Assembly (NCBI GenBank): GCA_947259475.1
Contig: CAMYLW010000149.1
Span: 1 to 5,411 of the forward strand
Length of the DNA stretch: 5,411 nt
Source: Thermodesulfobacteriota bacterium
Lineage (GTDB): Bacteria; Desulfobacterota; Syntrophobacteria; BM002
Direction of reading: 5' to 3'
Part shown: positions 1 through 5,411 of the stretch, piece after piece
How the letters are laid out: every line of letters begins with the position of its first letter
Numbering within the stretch: position 1 is the stretch's first letter
Notes under the pieces: model-generated
Database searches by the model: none
The model's input: the letters and a program-made list of their open reading frames with translations, nothing else
What the model was told of the DNA's origin: nothing
Translations under genes and position numbers: made by a program

Positions 1-415
1 CTTTAACAACGATAGCGAGTGGGTTAACCAGCACTACGTTAGCGCCGACCATATTCTCAACAGTCTCCAGACATTGGCCCCACTGGAGCAGATTACTGCC
101 CAGCACACCAACGGCCCGGCGCGCCATTTTCGCTGGCCCGATGCGAAAGGCGTCGTCGGCATTATCAGCCCGATCAGTCACCACTTTTGTCCATCCTGTA
201 ACCGGATCCGTCTCACTGCCGACGGCAAGCTGCGCAACTGTCTTTTTTCTGATCAGGAAGTGGACATTAAATCCCCCCTCCGTCAAGGCGCTACAGACGC
301 TGACCTATCTCAAATTCTTAGAGCTTCCATTGACAACAAACCCGAGAAACATTGTTTGCAGTCTGACGTCTTTCGCAAATGCCAAAATCGTCCCATGGTT
401 GCCATAGGTGGCTAG
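1..415 (+). CDS. moaA: GTP 3',8-cyclase MoaA, C-terminal part (5' end outside window)
   Basis: MoaA is a cytoplasmic radical-SAM enzyme that rearranges GTP to 3',8-cyclo-GTP, the first step of molybdenum cofactor synthesis. The reading frame is open from base 2 to a TAG at 413-415 and gives the last 137 residues; family members have about 325-340, so roughly 60% lies off the left edge. The visible part holds the C-terminal [4Fe-4S] cluster motif CPSCNRIRLTADGKLRNC, a C-x2-C-x13-C spacing with cysteine codons at 188, 197 and 239; in the family this cluster binds GTP. The protein ends in RPMVAIGG, matching the conserved C-terminal Gly-Gly tail that reaches into the active site. The N-terminal radical-SAM CxxxCxxC motif is outside the window. 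An in-frame TTG at 74 is internal and not a real start. There is no visible damage to the gene. Confidence 0.95.
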   Translation, partial: FNNDSEWVNQHYVSADHILNSLQTLAPLEQITAQHTNGPARHFRWPDAKGVVGIISPISHHFCPSCNRIRLTADGKLRNCLFSDQEVDIKSPLRQGATDADLSQILRASIDNKPEKHCLQSDVFRKCQNRPMVAIGG

Positions 416-466
416 CCTGCATTGATCGGTGATCTCCGGGATTCATGAATAAGCCTGCCTAGCCCG

Positions 467-495
467 TTGACTCAAACTCCTTTCCGTTCTAGAAT
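467..495 (+). promoter_or_regulatory. Sigma70-type promoter for the PAS histidine kinase gene
   Basis: A TTGACT -35 box (467-472) and a TAGAAT -10 box (490-495) are separated by exactly 17 bp. Each hexamer has one mismatch to the housekeeping consensus. Transcription would begin near 502, giving a leader of about 44 nt to the ATG at 546. The site lies 51 bp past the moaA stop, so the kinase gene is probably transcribed independently of moaA. Function is inferred from sequence alone. Confidence 0.7.
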
Positions 496-545
496 CACCC
501 TGTATTTTTCCTTTGTGCTGCAGTGAACCCTCCTGGGAAGTAGTA

Positions 546-1634
546 ATGACTGACCCCAACTCTCTCGATCAGGATCTGCTTCAATCAATTCTGCACTCGA
601 TCCACCATGGAATTGTCCTGTTTGAGCCTGGCGGACAAATTATATTTGCCAACAATTTTGCCGAACAGCTGCTGGGGTTCGGAGAAGGCGAATGGCGCGA
701 CAGTCCAATCTCATGCATGTTTTTGGAGGACGATTGTGAGATATTCCTGCCCAATATAATCAAACTCACCAGAGAAAAAGGGAGATTTGAGGGTGAGGCG
801 CTCTTGCGCGATAGAAAGAACCGAGAGTTTTTCGCCTATATAACCACCTTCCTCTACCGAAGCGACGCGCAGGATATTATCATAGCTGCTATTCAGGATA
901 TTGGCACCTTGAAAACTCTCCAGCGTGAGCTCATGGAGACCCAAAGAGTGCGGTCCATGGCAAAAGTCGTGGATCAGCTGGCTCATCACATCCGCAACCC
1001 GATTGCGGCGATAGGTGGCTTTGCCGCCCGGTTGCTCAGGAAGGGCCTTGACGAGAGCGACAAACAACTTTATCAGGATATCATCTATCAAGAAGCCAGC
1101 CGGTTGGATAAACTACTGAGGAACCTCGCCGATTTTACAACTCTACCATTCCCCGCCCTGGCACATGATAATTTTGAGCAATTGCTGAACCGAGCTCTGA
1201 ATATGATTCCGGACCCCTTAAAGGCAGCAGCCTCAGAATGGGATACACCCCCTGCTGAAGAGCTACAGTCGCTAAGCGCCTTTATGGATGTGGAGTTTAT
1301 GGCCAGAGGTCTAGCCAACGTAATCACCAATGCGCTGGAATCAGGCGATCCCACTGTGGGGGTCACTATCCAGGTAACCGCCATTGAAGACCGCATCCAT
1401 TTCAGCGTCAGTGACAATGGCTGCGGTATCAAACCGGATGATTTACCTCTCGTTTTCGACCCGCTTTTCACCACAAAAAATGAACACGTAGGCCTCGGCC
1501 TTACCATAAGTCAGCGTATCATCAACGATCACGACGGAACCATCAAGGTTGAGAGTACGGTCGGGGAGGGAACTAAGGTTACTATGGAAATACCCATAGA
1601 AAGGCGACGTTCAATTCGAGTGAGAAGACTCTAA
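546..1634 (+). CDS. Soluble PAS-domain sensor histidine kinase
   Basis: This is a 362-residue two-component sensor kinase expected to autophosphorylate on histidine and pass phosphate to an unidentified response regulator. There is no signal peptide or membrane segment, so it should act in the cytoplasm. Domains in order: a PAS sensor fold at about residues 12-120; a HisKA dimerisation helix with H-box LAHHIRNPIAAIGGFA (phosphoacceptor His147, codon at 984); and an HATPase_c domain with N-box NVITNALES (Asn258, Asn262), G1 box DNGCGI (290-295), F-box FDPLFTTK and G2 box GLGL (316-319). All catalytic boxes are intact. The residue after the phosphoacceptor is His148 instead of the usual Glu/Asp. 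I chose the ATG at 546 over the in-frame TTG at 513 because GGGAAG (535-540) precedes it by 5 nt and the TTG would sit only about 11 nt from the predicted transcription start. No response regulator is visible beside it, and ligand and target are unknown. Confidence 0.9.
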   Translation: MTDPNSLDQDLLQSILHSIHHGIVLFEPGGQIIFANNFAEQLLGFGEGEWRDSPISCMFLEDDCEIFLPNIIKLTREKGRFEGEALLRDRKNREFFAYITTFLYRSDAQDIIIAAIQDIGTLKTLQRELMETQRVRSMAKVVDQLAHHIRNPIAAIGGFAARLLRKGLDESDKQLYQDIIYQEASRLDKLLRNLADFTTLPFPALAHDNFEQLLNRALNMIPDPLKAAASEWDTPPAEELQSLSAFMDVEFMARGLANVITNALESGDPTVGVTIQVTAIEDRIHFSVSDNGCGIKPDDLPLVFDPLFTTKNEHVGLGLTISQRIINDHDGTIKVESTVGEGTKVTMEIPIERRRSIRVRRL

Positions 1635-1638
1635 TGAT

Positions 1639-1828
1639 TGCGGATCTCGGAATGCGGATTGCGGATTTAAGATGTGGGATGTGAGATTCTAAGATTCGCA
1701 ATTCGCATTCCGATACTCGAAATCATTGTCTCCTGGATTCTGACTCCTGGTTCCTTGCTTTCAATTCCTCATTCCGAAATCCCAAATCCGAAATCATTAA
1801 AGTGCCTACTCCTTGGTGCCTACTGTCA
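1639..1828. repeat. Degenerate heptamer (7-bp) repeat array between convergent genes
   Basis: The whole gap between the kinase stop and the comEA-like gene can be read in 7-bp units. From 1639 there are seven units (for example TGCGGAT at 1639, 1653 and 1660; GTGGGAT at 1674), then one extra T at 1688, then about twenty more units in constant phase to 1828. Examples are TCGCAAT at 1696, TCCTGGA at 1731 with TCCTGGT at 1745, TCCGAAA at 1773 and 1787, and TCCCAAA at 1780. The left part is G-rich (xxCGGAT) and the right part C-rich (TCCGAAA), so the array is partly its own inverted repeat: 1633-1660 resembles the complement of 1771-1798. The last units overlap the 3' end of the comEA-like gene. 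No ORF or RNA gene is seen here. Heptamer arrays called STRR are known in some cyanobacteria; kinship with those is not claimed. Confidence 0.7.
1650..1710. other. Long imperfect hairpin in the convergent intergenic region
   Basis: Bases 1650-1668 can pair with 1692-1710 as an uninterrupted 19-bp RNA stem containing three G-U wobbles (1657/1703, 1664/1696, 1667/1693), with a 23-nt loop. It begins 15 bp after the kinase stop codon. No T-run follows it on either strand, so it is not a standard Rho-independent terminator. It could still fold the 3' end of the kinase mRNA or halt exonucleases. It is built from the heptamer units of the surrounding array. Confidence 0.55.
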
Positions 1829-2381
1829 AAGACGGCCGCAGCCGTTTTAGTGTTACCGGGCCAATACCCTTCACAGCACGAAGATCTTCCAACTTGGAAA
1901 ACCCACCAAGACGGTTCCTTTGAGCCACGATACGTTCGGCCAAGGTCTGAGTTATTCCTGGCACCTGGGCCAACTCTGTTGCCGATGCTTGGTTTAGATC
2001 CAGTGGCACTCCCAGAGCCAGCCGACTAGATACCTCCATCCATCCCAGACGCCACCGTGCAAGGCCATTGCCAGTAGTCGTGATGTGCACACGTCTGGCA
2101 TGAGTAACTTCCACTCTTGTCCACCCTGGCTCCGGATTCAACTGCGGAAGTAGTCCCCCAGCGCCAGCCACCGTCTCACTTATGGTGACGGGTGGATCGA
2201 AGAAGTATATTCCAGGATTCCGAACCTCACCGCTCACTTGGATGATTAAATCCGTGGGAAGAAATAGAGAGGACTCTCCACCTTGGCGATCGTGGGCGTA
2301 ATGGCGCCACCCATAGAAGGTCAGGATAAGAAGCGACACCAGAATGATGATGGCCGCTTGCGAGCGAGAAAAACGGTTCAT
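1806..2381 (-). CDS. comEA: ComEA-family protein: membrane anchor, SLBB domain, tandem helix-hairpin-helix
   Basis: This 191-residue protein has the domain order of Bacillus ComEA, the DNA receptor of competence systems. A single N-terminal membrane helix lies at about residues 9-23 after a short basic start (MNRFSRSQ). An SLBB (soluble-ligand-binding beta-grasp) domain follows from about 44, with core VSGEVRNPGIYFF. The C-terminus has two helix-hairpin-helix motifs at about 137-153 (VPGIT) and 162-182 (VKGIG), which bind DNA backbone without sequence specificity. It should sit in the inner membrane with the DNA-binding part outside the cytoplasm. The ATG at 2381 gives a sensible signal-anchor start, though only a weak GAG lies upstream. 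The gene starts 46 bp after cimA on the same strand with no terminator between, so co-transcription is likely. The family is certain; a role in DNA uptake is inferred, since no other competence gene is visible. The last few codons overlap the heptamer array. Confidence 0.88.
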   Translation of the reverse strand: MNRFSRSQAAIIILVSLLILTFYGWRHYAHDRQGGESSLFLPTDLIIQVSGEVRNPGIYFFDPPVTISETVAGAGGLLPQLNPEPGWTRVEVTHARRVHITTTGNGLARWRLGWMEVSSRLALGVPLDLNQASATELAQVPGITQTLAERIVAQRNRLGGFSKLEDLRAVKGIGPVTLKRLRPSLTVGTKE

Positions 2382-2427
2382 CTCATACCGGGCTGAAATA
2401 TCCTTTGGACGTGGTGCTTTCTTATGA

Positions 2428-4005
2428 TTATCGTCTGTTCTCGTCCTTGAACATCTTATAGTTGATGCTGTCTACCAGAGCCAACCAGCTCGCCTCGAGA
2501 ATGTTCTCGGAAACTCCTACCGTGCCCCACACACCCTCTCGGTCCACCGACTCGATGAGCACCCGGACTTTGGCAGCGGTTCCTTCTTTACCGGGCAAGA
2601 CCCTTACTTTGTAATCGTTGAGTCTCATCTCTGCGAGCTGCGGATAGAATTTCTCCAGGGCCTTACGCAGCGCACTGTCAAGAGCATTCACCGGCCCCAC
2701 TCCCGTGGCAGCAGTGTGCTCCACCTTGCCACCGACTTTTACCATGACGGTGGCCTCAGACTCCGACGGCTGGCCTTCATCCGTTTTGGACACCAGAACT
2801 CTGAAGCCAACGAGCTCGAAATATCGTTTCACCTTCCCCACTGCCTTGTTCAGCAGCAACTCGAAAGAGCCTTCCGCCGCCTCGTACTGAAAACCCTCGT
2901 GTTCCAGCTGTTTAAGCTCCTCCAAAATCTGCATGGCAACGGGATCCTTGCTGGAAATCTTCAGGCCGTACTGCTCAGCTTTCTGTTTAATGGTGCTCCG
3001 ACCGGAAAGGTCTGACACCAGAACTCGTCGTCGGTTGCCGATCAGCTCCGGCTCCAGGTGCTCGTAGGTTTTCGGGTTGCGCTCAACTGCGGCCACATGT
3101 ATCCCACCCTTGTGGGCAAAGGCACTCCTCCCCACATAGGGCTGGTACCTGAACGGTCTGACATTGGCCAGTTCAAGGATGTACCGAGAACTCTCGCGCA
3201 ATTTGCCGAGCTGCTCATCCGAGATGCAATCCAGCTTCATCTTGAGTCTGATGGCTGGGATAATACTACAAAGATTGGCGTTGCCGCAGCGCTCGCCTAC
3301 CCCGTTCATGGTACCCTGGACATGGTTTGCACCCAACTCCACAGCCGCCAGCGAGTTGGCCACAGCCAACTCTGAGTCGTTGTGAGTGTGTATGCCCAGC
3401 TCAGCTTTGGGTAACTCCTTTTTGACCTGCCGAATGATCTTCTGCAGTTCTGTGGTAAGGGTTCCGCCATTGGTATCACAGAGAACGAGGCAGTCGGCCC
3501 CTGCTTTCAGCGCTGCTTTGAGGGTGGCAAGTGCGTATTCAGGGTCGGCCTTGAAGCCATCAAAGAAGTGTTCGGCATCGTAAAACAGTTTCCATGCCTT
3601 CGGCCGCAGGAAGGCCAGAGAGTCGTGGATGATTTCCAGATTGCGTTCAAGTGTGGTACGCAGGGCGTCGCGCACATGCACATCCCAGCTCTTGCCAAAG
3701 ATGGTAATCACTTCGGTTTTTGCTTTGAGCAGCGCGCCCAGGTTACGGTCCTTATCCGCTGAGGAGCGAGGATTGTGGGTGCTGCCGAAGGCTGCGACTT
3801 TCGAATGTTTCAGCTCGTAGTTCTTGATTTCCTTGAAATAGGCCACATCCTTCGGATTTGATCCCGGCCAGCCGCCTTCGATGTAATGTATGCCCAGCTC
3901 GTCAAGCTTCTTGGAAGTGCGAATCTTATCTTCCAGGGAGAGGTTGAAGTCTTCAGCCTGGGTTCCATCCCTCAAGGTAGTGTCATAGATCTCTATCTTT
4001 CGCAT
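2428..4005 (-). CDS. cimA: (R)-citramalate synthase
   Basis: CimA condenses pyruvate with acetyl-CoA to (R)-citramalate, the first step of the threonine-independent isoleucine pathway; LeuCD and LeuB then yield 2-oxobutyrate. The 525-residue length fits the long CimA type. The HMGL-like TIM-barrel begins at once with [10 protein letters not shown] (residues 7-16; Arg12, Asp13 catalytic/metal site), followed by [10 protein letters not shown] (44-53), a segment that separates CimA from LeuA and homocitrate synthase. The metal-binding HTHND lies at 206-210, [12 protein letters not shown] at 234-245 and AFAHKGGIH at 295-303. A C-terminal LeuA-type regulatory dimer domain from about residue 385, with [15 protein letters not shown], should carry the feedback site, usually for isoleucine. 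The ATG at 4005 is set by AGGA (4013-4016 on the + strand) seven bases upstream. lysC lies upstream on the same strand but behind a terminator, so cimA probably has its own promoter in 4006-4235; I found no convincing one. Confidence 0.95.
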   Translation of the reverse strand: MRKIEIYDTTLRDGTQAEDFNLSLEDKIRTSKKLDELGIHYIEGGWPGSNPKDVAYFKEIKNYELKHSKVAAFGSTHNPRSSADKDRNLGALLKAKTEVITIFGKSWDVHVRDALRTTLERNLEIIHDSLAFLRPKAWKLFYDAEHFFDGFKADPEYALATLKAALKAGADCLVLCDTNGGTLTTELQKIIRQVKKELPKAELGIHTHNDSELAVANSLAAVELGANHVQGTMNGVGERCGNANLCSIIPAIRLKMKLDCISDEQLGKLRESSRYILELANVRPFRYQPYVGRSAFAHKGGIHVAAVERNPKTYEHLEPELIGNRRRVLVSDLSGRSTIKQKAEQYGLKISSKDPVAMQILEELKQLEHEGFQYEAAEGSFELLLNKAVGKVKRYFELVGFRVLVSKTDEGQPSESEATVMVKVGGKVEHTAATGVGPVNALDSALRKALEKFYPQLAEMRLNDYKVRVLPGKEGTAAKVRVLIESVDREGVWGTVGVSENILEASWLALVDSINYKMFKDENRR

Positions 4006-4012
4006 ATCTCTT

Positions 4013-4016
4013 TCCT
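4013..4016 (-). promoter_or_regulatory. Ribosome binding site of cimA
   Basis: AGGA on the minus strand is followed by seven bases and then the ATG at 4005. This supports that start over any downstream methionine, and the encoded N-terminus ([14 protein letters not shown]) matches the usual start of the family. Confidence 0.6.
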
Positions 4017-4100
4017 ATCTTTCAATATTCCTTAACTCATCAAAGGGTTTGCACTCTAACAACTGTATGAAATTCGAATTACCCAAACCTCTGTTTTTCT

Positions 4101-4205
4101 GAAGACAGTTACTGCGTCCAATAGTGCAGTTTTGAATTTTGGATTTTGAACATTTGAATTTGTTTCGAAATTCGTACTTCGGATTTCGGATTTAGAACTG
4201 TCTTC
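4101..4205. repeat. Perfect 10-bp inverted repeat bracketing a heptamer array
   Basis: GAAGACAGTT (4101-4110) and its exact complement AACTGTCTTC (4196-4205) enclose 85 bp. No matching short direct duplications are visible just outside the two arms, so a transposon-like insertion is not supported by target-site evidence. The enclosed stretch is mostly the A/T-rich heptamer array upstream of cimA. Confidence 0.65.
4130..4193. repeat. Short degenerate heptamer array upstream of cimA
   Basis: The stretch reads in 7-bp steps: TTTTGAA at 4130 and 4144 with TTTTGGA between them, one extra C at 4151, ATTTGAA at 4152, TTTGTTT, CGAAATT at 4166, CGTACTT, then CGGATTT exactly twice (4180 and 4187). This is nine units with one single-base phase slip. 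The CGGATTT core is the same as in the larger array at 1639-1828, where it appears as TGCGGAT and, inverted, as TCCGAAA. Confidence 0.65.
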
Positions 4206-4235
4206 TCGAGCTGCCCACACCCTTATATATCACAG

Positions 4236-4257
4236 AAAAACGCCACAAATAAGTGGC
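4236..4257 (-). terminator. Rho-independent terminator of lysC
   Basis: Reading the minus strand, a GCCAC / GTGGC stem (4253-4257 with 4242-4246) closes a 6-nt loop (TTATTT) and is followed by GTTTTT (4241-4236). It begins 10 bases after the lysC stop. The stem is only 5 bp, so termination could be partial, leaving some read-through into cimA. Confidence 0.7.
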
Positions 4258-4267
4258 CGCGTTGCAC

Positions 4268-4771
4268 TTACTCCAGGATCTCATGCTGCAGTGGCTTATC
4301 CAGCTCAAAAACATCGTGGAGAATCTGCACCGCTTTGGCCGTGTGACTGTCGTCTATCACGCAGGAAACCTTGATTTCCGAGGTGCTGATCATATGAATA
4401 TTGATGCGCTCATTGGCCAGCGATTGAAACATCTTGGCGGCGACTCCGGCATGGTGACGCATGCCCACCCCGATGACAGATATCTTGGCAATATTCTCGT
4501 CGCTGGAGATATCCAAATCTGTCCACTCTTTTTGCATCCCCTCCAAGACACGAATAGCCGCCTGACGATCCAGGCGGGGAACGGTGAAACTCAGATTGGC
4601 TAGGCTCGTGTCGCCGGTGCTGCCCTGAATGATCATATCTACCACGATGCCTTCTTGGGAAATTTCGGTGAATATCCGGGCGGCAACACCGGGTACATCA
4701 GGTAGTCCTGCCAGCGTGATGCGGGCGTCACCCTTGCTGTAAGCGACACCAGAAACCATCACTTGTTCCAT
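4268..4771 (-). CDS. Probable aspartokinase beta subunit from an internal start
   Basis: An in-frame ATG at 4771 inside lysC is preceded by AAGGAGG (4786-4780), an eight-base spacer from it: a nearly perfect Shine-Dalgarno and spacing, stronger than those of the other complete genes here. Translation would give a 167-residue protein (starting MEQVMVSGVAYSKG) containing only the two ACT domains. Bacillus subtilis aspartokinase II and Corynebacterium LysC make such a beta subunit of about 160-170 residues by in-frame internal initiation and form alpha2beta2 enzymes. Size and start position here match that arrangement. That it is translated is inferred; part of the A/G-rich stretch also encodes lysine and glutamate residues (KEEK) in a plausible domain linker. 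Confidence 0.6.
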   Translation of the reverse strand: MEQVMVSGVAYSKGDARITLAGLPDVPGVAARIFTEISQEGIVVDMIIQGSTGDTSLANLSFTVPRLDRQAAIRVLEGMQKEWTDLDISSDENIAKISVIGVGMRHHAGVAAKMFQSLANERINIHMISTSEIKVSCVIDDSHTAKAVQILHDVFELDKPLQHEILE

Positions 4772-5411
4772 GGCCTTCTCCTCCTTAACCACCATAGTAC
4801 CAGACTCATCCTCAAATGAAGAGCGCACGTGGACTGGTACATTGAATTTCTTGGCAAATTCCACCGAGCGAATGTGCAACACCTTGGCCCCCATGCTGGC
4901 CATTTCCAACATCTCATCGTAAGAGATGCGCTGCAACTTCCTCGCCTTATGGTAGATGTTGGGATCAGTGGTGTACACTCCGGCCACATCAGTGTAGATC
5001 TCGCAAACATCAGCAGCGAGGGCAGCAGCCACGGCAACGGCCGTGGTGTCTGAGCCCCCCCTGCCAAGAGTGGTAATGTTACCCCTTCCATCTAGACCCT
5101 GAAAGCCAGCGATAACCGGGATACAACCTTTATAGATGTTATGCCAGATAGGTTCAGTGCGAATTTCACTTATGCGCGCCCGACCATGAGCGTGGTCCGT
5201 GTATATTCGCGCCTGATGGCCCAGCATAGACTGGGCCTCGTGCCCGATGTGCTTTACGGCAATACTGAAAAGGGATATGGTGACTTGCTCACCCGTAGCA
5301 AGCAGCACGTCCTGTTCCCGGGGGTCCGGTTGCTCAGCCACCTCTTGGGCTAACTGAATGAGCCTGTCGGTCTCTCCGGCCATGGCAGAAAGCACCACCA
5401 CCACGTCATGA
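4268..5411 (-). CDS. lysC: Aspartate kinase (aspartokinase), N-terminus outside window
   Basis: LysC phosphorylates L-aspartate with ATP to 4-phospho-aspartate, the committed step to lysine, threonine, methionine and, through threonine, isoleucine. The frame is open at the right edge; 380 codons are visible and the usual N-terminal KFGGTS motif with about 35-40 residues is cut off. Numbering from the valine codon at 5404: VLSAMAGETDRL (4-15), LLATGEQ (34-40), the nucleotide-binding TLGRGGSDTTAVAVA (112-126) and TDVAGVYTTDP (138-148) mark the amino-acid-kinase domain. From about 215 two ACT domains follow, with DARITLAGLPDVPGVAARIF (226-245) and ISVIGVGMRHHAGVAAKMF (308-326), the family's allosteric lysine/threonine sites. 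This is the single-function alpha-type enzyme without fused homoserine dehydrogenase. It ends with TAA at 4268 and its own terminator. A strong internal start at 4771 suggests a second product. Confidence 0.95.
   Translation of the reverse strand, partial: HDVVVVLSAMAGETDRLIQLAQEVAEQPDPREQDVLLATGEQVTISLFSIAVKHIGHEAQSMLGHQARIYTDHAHGRARISEIRTEPIWHNIYKGCIPVIAGFQGLDGRGNITTLGRGGSDTTAVAVAAALAADVCEIYTDVAGVYTTDPNIYHKARKLQRISYDEMLEMASMGAKVLHIRSVEFAKKFNVPVHVRSSFEDESGTMVVKEEKAMEQVMVSGVAYSKGDARITLAGLPDVPGVAARIFTEISQEGIVVDMIIQGSTGDTSLANLSFTVPRLDRQAAIRVLEGMQKEWTDLDISSDENIAKISVIGVGMRHHAGVAAKMFQSLANERINIHMISTSEIKVSCVIDDSHTAKAVQILHDVFELDKPLQHEILE
4780..4786 (-). promoter_or_regulatory. Internal ribosome binding site in lysC
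   Basis: AAGGAGG on the minus strand lies eight bases before the in-frame ATG at 4771. It decides the proposed start of the aspartokinase beta subunit and falls in the linker between the kinase domain and the first ACT domain. Confidence 0.6.

Larger units (their letters stand above)
4006..4267. other. Intergenic region between lysC and cimA
   Basis: These 262 bp contain, from the lysC side, the lysC terminator, a heptamer array bracketed by a 10-bp inverted repeat, a small inverted repeat ACTGC/GCAGT (4111-4115 and 4126-4130), a 10-bp palindrome AATTCGAATT (4071-4080) and the cimA ribosome binding site. No ORF or structured RNA gene is evident. The cimA promoter must lie here if the terminator is effective, but no -35/-10 pair stands out on the minus strand. 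Confidence 0.6.

Noticed and set aside
441..450. Palindrome ATTCATGAAT upstream of the kinase promoter
   Set aside because: A single 10-bp palindrome with no second copy in the window; it could be an operator, but nothing else supports it.
410..464. Possible moaA terminator from GGCTAG (410-415) and CTAGCC (459-464)
   Set aside because: Only 6 bp pair across a 43-base loop with no T-run after it.
513..545. In-frame TTG giving an 11-residue longer histidine kinase
   Set aside because: The predicted transcription start near 502 would leave almost no leader, and the ATG at 546 has a GGGAAG five bases upstream.
1635..1828. CRISPR array
   Set aside because: The units are 7 bp, degenerate and contiguous, with no spacers and no cas genes.
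2705..3762. Plus-strand ORFs antisense to cimA
   Set aside because: They lie wholly within a strongly conserved enzyme gene on the other strand, resemble no family and reflect its codon composition.
4071..4080. Palindrome AATTCGAATT upstream of cimA as an operator
   Set aside because: It is low-complexity sequence similar to the nearby heptamer units, and no promoter elements are positioned around it.
4111..4140. Plus-strand terminator from ACTGC/GCAGT followed by TTTT
   Set aside because: The stem is only 5 bp with a 10-base loop, and no plus-strand gene ends here.
4101..4205. Insertion sequence or MITE
   Set aside because: No target-site duplication flanks the inverted repeat, there is no transposase, and only one copy is in the window.

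Overview
The window carries five protein-coding genes, two of them cut by the window edges. The gene content and sequence style suggest a Gram-negative, probably anaerobic bacterium of the Desulfobacterota (former Deltaproteobacteria) or a relative. This is an inference from the lysC-cimA neighbourhood (as in Geobacter), the ComEA-family protein style and the soluble PAS histidine kinase. No rRNA or marker gene is present to prove it.

Left part, + strand: the C-terminal ~40% of moaA (molybdenum cofactor synthesis) ends at 415. A well-formed sigma70-type promoter (TTGACT, 17 bp, TAGAAT) follows, and then a complete soluble PAS histidine kinase (546-1634).

Right part, - strand, read from the right edge: an aspartate kinase gene (lysC) missing about its first 35-40 codons, a Rho-independent terminator, a 262-bp intergenic stretch, a complete (R)-citramalate synthase gene (cimA), and 46 bp later a membrane-anchored SLBB/helix-hairpin-helix protein of the ComEA family. 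The last gene converges on the kinase gene. lysC and cimA are linked metabolically: aspartokinase opens the Lys/Thr/Met (and Thr-derived Ile) branch, while citramalate synthase gives a threonine-independent route to isoleucine. lysC also has a strong internal Shine-Dalgarno and ATG placed exactly where a separate regulatory beta subunit would start.

The least ordinary feature is non-coding. The gap between the converging genes (1639-1828) reads as a degenerate array of 7-bp units, about 27 units with one 1-bp phase slip. It contains a long imperfect hairpin and runs into the 3' end of the comEA-like gene. A second, shorter heptamer array (4130-4193) with the same CGGATTT core lies upstream of cimA and is bracketed by a perfect 10-bp inverted repeat. 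I see no CRISPR array, tRNA, rRNA, transposase or clear new defence or biosynthetic system.
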